Positions 6,554 to 11,843 of a stretch of DNA of 11,843 nucleotides are shown here, piece by piece. Position 1 is the first letter of the stretch. Every line of letters starts with the position of its first letter. The translations under genes and the position numbers were made by a program. Below the pieces are notes generated by a model. It was not told the origin of the DNA. It worked only from the letters and a program-made list of their open reading frames with translations, and made no database searches. The DNA is from Clostridiales bacterium (GTDB lineage: Bacteria > Bacillota > Clostridia > Oscillospirales > Acutalibacteraceae): positions 1 through 11,843 of the forward strand of contig JAJBVC010000016.1 of NCBI GenBank assembly GCA_020860025.1, given 5' to 3'.

Positions 6554-6594
6554 AAGATATCATAATTGTCAACTTTTGTCAATGATTTTGTCGA
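6554..6594 (-). promoter_or_regulatory. Promoter of the 32-codon gene with TTGACA-type direct repeats
   Basis: On the minus strand a perfect TTGACA (6582-6577) is followed after 17 bases by TATCTT (6559-6554, 4 of 6). Transcription should start near 6547, leaving a leader of about 17 bases. The box is one of three direct repeats: TCGACAAAA (6594-6586), TTGACAAAA (6582-6574) and TTGACAATT (6572-6564). They could be alternative -35 boxes or binding sites for an activator. Confidence 0.6.
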
Positions 6595-6665
6595 TTTTCA
6601 ATAAGCCTTTACTTTATATTTTTAATATATTTAAAATAAAAGCATAGCCATTATTATCTGATTTT

Positions 6666-6703
6666 AAAAAACTGCCCTACAACCACAATGTTGCAGGACA
6701 GTT
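6666..6703 (-). terminator. Rho-independent terminator of the BspA-like gene
   Basis: On the minus strand, 6703-6690 pairs with 6683-6670 over 14 base pairs, two of them G-U wobbles seen only in this direction, with a 6-base loop and a run of six T's (6671-6666). It begins 7 bases after the BspA-like stop at 6710. The AT-rich stretch 6595-6665 next to it holds nothing else I can identify. Confidence 0.9.
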
Positions 6704-6709
6704 TTTGTT

Positions 6710-9700
6710 TTACTTTTTAGTTGTAACAGTCTTTGTTTTACTCCAGCTTGAATAGATTTTTGTTGACTTGCCATTAACCTTTACTGTCTTATAGGTACGA
6801 ACACGAACATAGTATTTTTTCTTACTCTTGAGCTTCTTGATTGTTTTTGATGTCGTGCCGGTTTTTGAAACGGTTACGGTCTTTGCATTGCTGAAGTCTT
6901 TGCTTGTACTGTACTGAATTTGATAGCCTGTAGTTTGTGTTGCCTGCTTTTTCCATTTTACAGTAAAGCCTTTTGATTTAGCGGTAATCTTGCTGATACT
7001 TGTTGACTTCGGTTTGATTGTATAAGTCAGTGTTTTTGTACCGCTGTAGTTGCCCTTGAATTTGATAGTAACAGTATATTTGCCAACCGATTTACTCTTG
7101 CTGTTTGAGTATGTTACAGTGTAATACTTTGAGTTAATCCTGTTGCCCTTGCTGTCTTTTACTGTTACAGACGGCTTGTGCTTGTCACCGTCATAAGTAT
7201 AACTCGTTGAGGACAACTTTATAGTTTTAGGATAGTAAATTGTTGTAGCACTCTTGGTAGCACCACATACCGAACAAGTCGGAGTTATCTTTCCATTTTT
7301 GCTCAAAGTTGCTTTTGTTACTTTGTTTGTGTAGGTATGAGCAAGCTTAGCTACAGTAGTCTGCGCTTTAATTACAGTACCGCACACAGAGCAGTGCGAG
7401 CCTGCTGTTAAGCCTGTTTTAGTACAGGTTGCAGCAACCGCCTTGTCGGTCACTACAGTATGAGCAATTTTTGCAATTGTTTCGGTCTTTGTCGCTCCGC
7501 AAACTGTACAAGTGTATGTTTTTACACCTGTTGCGGAACATGTTGCAGTCTTTGTTACAACTCCGCTGTCGTATGTATGACCTGTTGCATCTGTTTCATC
7601 ATCAACATATGTTTCACCACATGAACAAGTATATGTTGTGTAACCTTTTTCCGTACAAGTAGGCTCAGTTACAGTTGCGGTATATTCGTGATTATGATAC
7701 GGAGTGACAGCGACAATCGAATAATCATTTTCATCTTCAGTTTGAGAATTTGATGATTTTACAACAAATTTAACAGTATATATACCGTCGTCATTGAGAC
7801 TTACCATACTCTTATCAACAGTATATTCAACCGCATACTGCTCACCGGAGTTTACAGCACCTACTTCTATTGTGCCGATAAGCGTTTCATCGTCACCGCC
7901 GATAACTTCTACAACAACGTCTTCGGCGTCGATAAGGGTATCATTTTCAATAACAGAAGAAATTACGAACACATCATCAAGTTCATCATATGTAATCTCA
8001 CCGACGGATATATTGGCAGTTCCAACTTCATATTCGGCGGAATTATTACTTTCGACAACATCGCCATCACATTCTGCTGTAACCGTAATCGTAGTATTTT
8101 CAAAATCGTCCGGGACATCATAGGTAAGATTAACACTTGTCTGTGCGCCTGATTTAAGATTAATTTCCTTATCATAATCGACAGAATTGCCAAGTGTATC
8201 GGAAACGGTGATTTGAACAGCTTGAATATCCTGTGTACCGTTATTTTCCAAAAATGCAACGAAAGAAGCTGACGAGCCTTTTTCAAACGCAGTCTCATCT
8301 ATATACTCAACAGATACTGAAAGGTCGGTGAAATCATCGGATTTCATAAAGCAGAGATTGCTTTGACCATTTTCATAATATGTATCTCCGTTGGAATTTT
8401 CCGTCTGCACTCTTTCAGTGCTTGAAAATGCAGCGTAAAGCTGATTATTATATTCAACAGCTGAAATACTTGAAACAAGATTACCGCTGTCGGTAAGCTG
8501 AATAGGACTGCTCCACTCGCCGTTTGAATATGAACAGGTATATATCTCACTTCCGCCGTTATCGGTTGTTTGAGTCCAAACAAGTGTTGTTGAGGAATCA
8601 CCGTTTATGCAGGTAAGCTCACTTACAGCGCCGTTATATTCGCTGAAAACATTATTTACCTGACCGTTTGAGATATAACAAATATTATCGGAATTTGTAT
8701 AGAAAAGGCATGTTTCTCCGTCAATCGTGCCATAGAGCGGATTGGAACAGGATTCTGAAGAAGTATCGGCTGAAGTACCGTTTTCAAATATCATAAGGTC
8801 TTCAGTGGTGGATGTATCGCCGTCGGTATCGGCAACATAGGCATAATTGCTACCGTTTGAGGCAAGCTCGGTAACATAGCCGAGGTTGCTGTCAAGCTGT
8901 GTTATTTGAGAATCGGCATATTTCATAACACTTACACTGCCCGATGTTAAATCATTATCCGAACAGGAAGCCCAGTAAAGATACGGCTCACCGTCAACAA
9001 CAGAGAGCGACGGATAATAATCGTAAACATTATTATCCGTAACAGTCTGAACATCTGTAAATTCATCTGACTGAGCGTCATATTTTGCAATACGAATTTC
9101 AGATGAGGACATTATTTTATCAACTGAATCCTCGCTTACATCTGTTATCTGCTCGGAAATATTCTGCCAAGCAACATAAACATTCGTTCCGTCGGTTGCA
9201 AGTGACGGAGCGGAATCCATACAACCGTTATCAGCGACCGCTTTAGGATCCGACCATTCACCGTTTTCATATATGGAATACATAAGACGGTATCTGTTAT
9301 ATGTATCACGAGATGTATCGTCCTCGATATATACCATCATCAGCTTATCGCCGAACTGAATAAGCTGCGTTTGCGAATTTGAATATACGCTCTCCTGCAA
9401 GTTGCTGATTGAAACATTTTGATATGAGCCATCTGACGAAGCGGTTGCATAATCCAATTCATCACCGAGCCAATCGGATGTATCGGAAGCATAATCTCTT
9501 GAGGCAAGCGATATACTGTTATTTTCTGTTTCGCCGTTTACGATTGAATTAAACCGATTAAAAGCATAGGATTTTATAGACGAGGTACCAAAATATTTAT
9601 CAATTGCGGTTACCTCACCCGATAGGAGCGTCAAATCTCCTTTAAAAATAAAGAATTCAGCTTCAACACCAAACTCGCCTTTAAGCGAAAGCTTAAAATG

Positions 9701-11843
9701 GCTGTCTGCAAATTCAATAAGAGTAGGTATTGAACCACTGCCCCATATACCGGCGGACACAGCGCCCTTAACGCCTGCTCCTCCGCCGAGTTTCAATGAC
9801 GGTTCGGCATCAACGGTAAGATAAAAATCAAGCGGAACATTACTGTCGGCAAGCTGCCTTGCGGCGCCTATTTCCAAACTGACGTCAGCACCGGCTTGAA
9901 CGTAAAAATATGCCGGAACAACCCATACAGCTCCCTGCTGAGTATATTTAAACGAGAATGAAAGCGGAACCGTACCGCACACATCTGTAAATACGATACT
10001 GCCGTTTACAACCTTGCCCTCAGCATAGCCGAGGAAACCTGCGGTAAATGAATTGTTTTTTTCCGAATAAGTTGCTAACTTTCCGCCGAAATAGCTCACA
10101 GACTGAGCAAGTTTATTATACTGATCAAGCTTATTGACCGAACCTTTGACGGATTTAACACAGGTTTTAACCGCATCCTTAAAGGTTTTCCAATTATTTA
10201 TTCTTTCAACTGAACCCATGCTGGATTCGCTTTCAAATATATCCATACCGAAGGAAAGCTTTACTATTCCCGTTGAAGCGTCGTAAGAAACGCCGAGCGG
10301 AAATTCCACAAGGTCAAGACTGAGATCTGCACCGCCGATAAGCGGAACACTGTCGCTGAGCGTTATACCCATTCCCGACGAGCCAATAATGTCTATAGTC
10401 GATTCATTGAGAAAATCGAGGGTATCGGAATCAATCGTTTTAACTTCAAGCTTTAATTCAACAGGTTCGGAAACATCACCGTCGGAAGTAACAACATAAG
10501 CATAGACCGGCGAATTTTTCTCAAACCTACTGTACAAATCAACGGCTTTAAACACACCTGTTGTGTTGGAAATACGGTGAGAGCTGTCCTGAGAAAGATA
10601 ATATGTCGCAGAGCTTGCTCCCGCCAAATTTGCGGAAATGATAACGTCCTGCTTACTGCCATCAACGACGGTGAGAGCCGTTTTCTGCACCTCGGAATAT
10701 GCGTTTGTTTCACTATCCTCATTATTGCGTGCAAAGACAGTTGAGACATAGGGCTTTGAATCCTTTGTATCATATGTTAAATAAATATTGAATTTCTTAG
10801 TATCGGAGGCTTTAAACGAAGCGCCTACCTCTTGGGGAATAATATAGTCTCTGAAATCATCCTTACTGACGGTAATATCATACTGCTCAAGCGCAGCATA
10901 TCCGATTAATTTTGTGTCGCTATTTCCGGTTGACGTAGTTAACGATGAGTAGGCGAAATTTACATTTTTAAGAGGAGTTGAATATTCGGATGAAACTGAA
11001 AAAGCAACTAATTCATCTTCTAAAAATACAACGCTTGATGAGGTATCTGCACCCGATGAATTATAATGAATTGTTGCATTGGTTAGATATGAATTATTAC
11101 TTCCGATACTTATATTATTCCAATCATCTTCGCTACCGGTGTAATATACATCTGTTAAGCTTGTGCAACCACTGAATGCATAATCACCAATACTTGTTAC
11201 ACTGTCAGAAATTGTTATACTTGTTAAATTTGAGCAATTGACAAATACCCACTCGCCTATACTTGTTACACTGTTTCCGATTGTTACACTTGTCAAACCT
11301 GTGCAATATTCAAAAACACACTCGCCTATACTTGTAACGCTATCAGGAATTGCTATATTTGTTAAACTTGTACATCTATCAAATGCACCCCATCCAATAC
11401 TTGTTACACTGTCGGGAATTGTTACACTTGATAATTTTTTGCATCCATAAAATGCATTTCCGCCTATACTCGTTACACTGTCAGAAATTTCATAAAATGT
11501 TCTTTCATTTTCTGCAGGATATTGTATTAATTCAGTTTTATCTTTATTAAACAAAATTCCATCTTGCGATGTATAATATTCATTATTCTCATCTACATCA
11601 ATATTTGTTAAACTTGTACAATGTGAAAATGCATAATTGCCTATACTTGTTACACTATCGGGAATTGTTATACTTGTTAAACTTGTGCAACCTTCAAACG
11701 CACCCATTCCTATACTTGTCACACTATCAGGTATTGTTATGCTTGTTAAACTTGTACATCCATCAAATGCCTCATAGCCTATGCTTGTTACACTATCAGG
11801 AATTGTTACACTTGTTAAGCTTGTGCAATCACGAAATGCATCA
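6710..11843 (-). CDS. Giant BspA-type LRR surface protein, 5' end beyond the window
   Basis: At least 1710 residues (numbered from D1 at 11842); start and signal peptide lie outside the window. BspA-type LRRs (1-226) share the core IPDSVTSIGxxAFxxC and end in a divergent cap to 261. Beta-rich sequence fills 262-480. An unassigned Gly/Ala-rich region (481-775) follows. A propeller-like part (805-1170) repeats GxxLMMVYI/NVYVAWQ-type strands with NGEWSDP and NGEWSSP turns. Two CARDB-like domains (about 1171-1381), four CxxC repeats (1388-1534), an Ig-like repeat with YDGDKHKPSVTV (about 1543-1611) and a lysine-rich FN3-like domain (1613-1710) complete it. No LPxTG, SLH or dockerin motif was seen, so cell attachment is unclear. 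BspA-like proteins bind host or matrix proteins; adhesion is an inference. Its terminator lies just downstream. Confidence 0.9.
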   Translation of the reverse strand, partial: DAFRDCTSLTSVTIPDSVTSIGYEAFDGCTSLTSITIPDSVTSIGMGAFEGCTSLTSITIPDSVTSIGNYAFSHCTSLTNIDVDENNEYYTSQDGILFNKDKTELIQYPAENERTFYEISDSVTSIGGNAFYGCKKLSSVTIPDSVTSIGWGAFDRCTSLTNIAIPDSVTSIGECVFEYCTGLTSVTIGNSVTSIGEWVFVNCSNLTSITISDSVTSIGDYAFSGCTSLTDVYYTGSEDDWNNISIGSNNSYLTNATIHYNSSGADTSSSVVFLEDELVAFSVSSEYSTPLKNVNFAYSSLTTSTGNSDTKLIGYAALEQYDITVSKDDFRDYIIPQEVGASFKASDTKKFNIYLTYDTKDSKPYVSTVFARNNEDSETNAYSEVQKTALTVVDGSKQDVIISANLAGASSATYYLSQDSSHRISNTTGVFKAVDLYSRFEKNSPVYAYVVTSDGDVSEPVELKLEVKTIDSDTLDFLNESTIDIIGSSGMGITLSDSVPLIGGADLSLDLVEFPLGVSYDASTGIVKLSFGMDIFESESSMGSVERINNWKTFKDAVKTCVKSVKGSVNKLDQYNKLAQSVSYFGGKLATYSEKNNSFTAGFLGYAEGKVVNGSIVFTDVCGTVPLSFSFKYTQQGAVWVVPAYFYVQAGADVSLEIGAARQLADSNVPLDFYLTVDAEPSLKLGGGAGVKGAVSAGIWGSGSIPTLIEFADSHFKLSLKGEFGVEAEFFIFKGDLTLLSGEVTAIDKYFGTSSIKSYAFNRFNSIVNGETENNSISLASRDYASDTSDWLGDELDYATASSDGSYQNVSISNLQESVYSNSQTQLIQFGDKLMMVYIEDDTSRDTYNRYRLMYSIYENGEWSDPKAVADNGCMDSAPSLATDGTNVYVAWQNISEQITDVSEDSVDKIMSSSEIRIAKYDAQSDEFTDVQTVTDNNVYDYYPSLSVVDGEPYLYWASCSDNDLTSGSVSVMKYADSQITQLDSNLGYVTELASNGSNYAYVADTDGDTSTTEDLMIFENGTSADTSSESCSNPLYGTIDGETCLFYTNSDNICYISNGQVNNVFSEYNGAVSELTCINGDSSTTLVWTQTTDNGGSEIYTCSYSNGEWSSPIQLTDSGNLVSSISAVEYNNQLYAAFSSTERVQTENSNGDTYYENGQSNLCFMKSDDFTDLSVSVEYIDETAFEKGSSASFVAFLENNGTQDIQAVQITVSDTLGNSVDYDKEINLKSGAQTSVNLTYDVPDDFENTTITVTAECDGDVVESNNSAEYEVGTANISVGEITYDELDDVFVISSVIENDTLIDAEDVVVEVIGGDDETLIGTIEVGAVNSGEQYAVEYTVDKSMVSLNDDGIYTVKFVVKSSNSQTEDENDYSIVAVTPYHNHEYTATVTEPTCTEKGYTTYTCSCGETYVDDETDATGHTYDSGVVTKTATCSATGVKTYTCTVCGATKTETIAKIAHTVVTDKAVAATCTKTGLTAGSHCSVCGTVIKAQTTVAKLAHTYTNKVTKATLSKNGKITPTCSVCGATKSATTIYYPKTIKLSSTSYTYDGDKHKPSVTVKDSKGNRINSKYYTVTYSNSKSKSVGKYTVTIKFKGNYSGTKTLTYTIKPKSTSISKITAKSKGFTVKWKKQATQTTGYQIQYSTSKDFSNAKTVTVSKTGTTSKTIKKLKSKKKYYVRVRTYKTVKVNGKSTKIYSSWSKTKTVTTKK
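7241..7681 (-). repeat. Four CxxC(G) repeats in the BspA-like protein
   Basis: Residues 1388-1534 hold four units of 34-41 residues. The pattern is A/P-T-C-x3-G-x5-C-x-(V)-C-G followed by a threonine-rich tail ending in GH or AH. Three units keep the early cysteine; in the fourth it is leucine (ATLSKNG) and only the CSVCG pair remains. Such repeats are common in large surface proteins of gut Clostridia and may bind zinc or form disulfides. Confidence 0.8.
11165..11843 (-). repeat. BspA-type leucine-rich repeat array (69-base unit)
   Basis: Eight repeat units plus a partial one at the window edge are visible. Seven are exactly 23 residues (69 bases) with core TSLTSITIPDSVTSIG followed by xxAFxxC. 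The fourth is 59 residues because of an inserted NNEYYTSQDG...LIQYPAE stretch, a known variant in BspA proteins. Several units are almost identical at DNA level, so copy number may vary by recombination. The array continues beyond the window. Confidence 0.93.

Noticed and set aside
7429..8123. Plus-strand ORFs opposite the BspA-like gene, one Ser/Thr-rich and one Leu/His-rich
   Set aside because: Their composition is the reverse complement of Thr/Val/Asp/Glu-rich coding repeats; no domain or initiation signal. The same holds for the plus-strand ORFs at 10978-11550 opposite the LRR array.
11720..11722. Start of the BspA-like gene at a GTG at 11722
   Set aside because: The LRR frame continues without a stop to the window end, and this GTG is a valine inside PDSVTSIG; the true start lies outside.
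11165..11843. Regular repeats resembling a CRISPR array
   Set aside because: The 69-base period is in frame and encodes a 23-residue BspA LRR; there are no unique spacers between constant palindromic repeats.

Overview
The window reads as a low-GC Gram-positive anaerobe, most likely a gut Clostridia member of the Ruminococcaceae/Oscillospiraceae type. The reasons are AT-rich spacers, strong AGAGG/GGAGG ribosome sites, U-tract hairpin terminators, a 2-hydroxyacyl-CoA dehydratase-type radical-enzyme activase, and a giant BspA-type leucine-rich-repeat surface protein with CxxC repeats and a C-terminal fibronectin III domain. The assignment is an inference; no rRNA or marker gene is present. No tRNA, rRNA, IS element or CRISPR array was seen.

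Left part (1-5185): a minus-strand TetR/AcrR regulator is divergent from a two-gene plus-strand operon. The first operon gene encodes a 1004-residue protein with two BcrAD/BadFG-type ASKHA ATPase domains, a four-cysteine segment and a CoA-enzyme-activase (DUF2229-like) domain. The second encodes a 419-residue HgdB-like protein with conserved cysteines. Only five bases separate them, and the second gene's ribosome site lies inside the end of the first. In related bacteria these parts often form one polypeptide of about 1400 residues. They probably make an ATP-driven low-potential electron-transfer system of unknown substrate, and the divergent TetR protein is the obvious candidate regulator. 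The spacer between them holds divergent promoters and a palindrome that could be the operator.

Middle part (5279-6703), all on the minus strand: a GNAT acetyltransferase gene and a small P-loop kinase-like gene form an operon. The GNAT reading frame is broken near its start by an apparent one-base loss in an A-run. Upstream, in what looks like a 400-base gap, there is a complete miniature transcription unit: a TTGACA promoter with direct repeats, a good ribosome site, a 32-codon ORF and a perfect wobble-paired terminator.

Right part (6710-11843): one very long minus-strand gene, cut by the window end, encodes a secreted or surface protein of at least 1710 residues. In order it has BspA-type LRRs, beta-rich regions, an unassigned domain, a propeller-like region, two CARDB-like domains, four CxxC repeats, an Ig-like repeat and FN3. 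It ends in a strong terminator.
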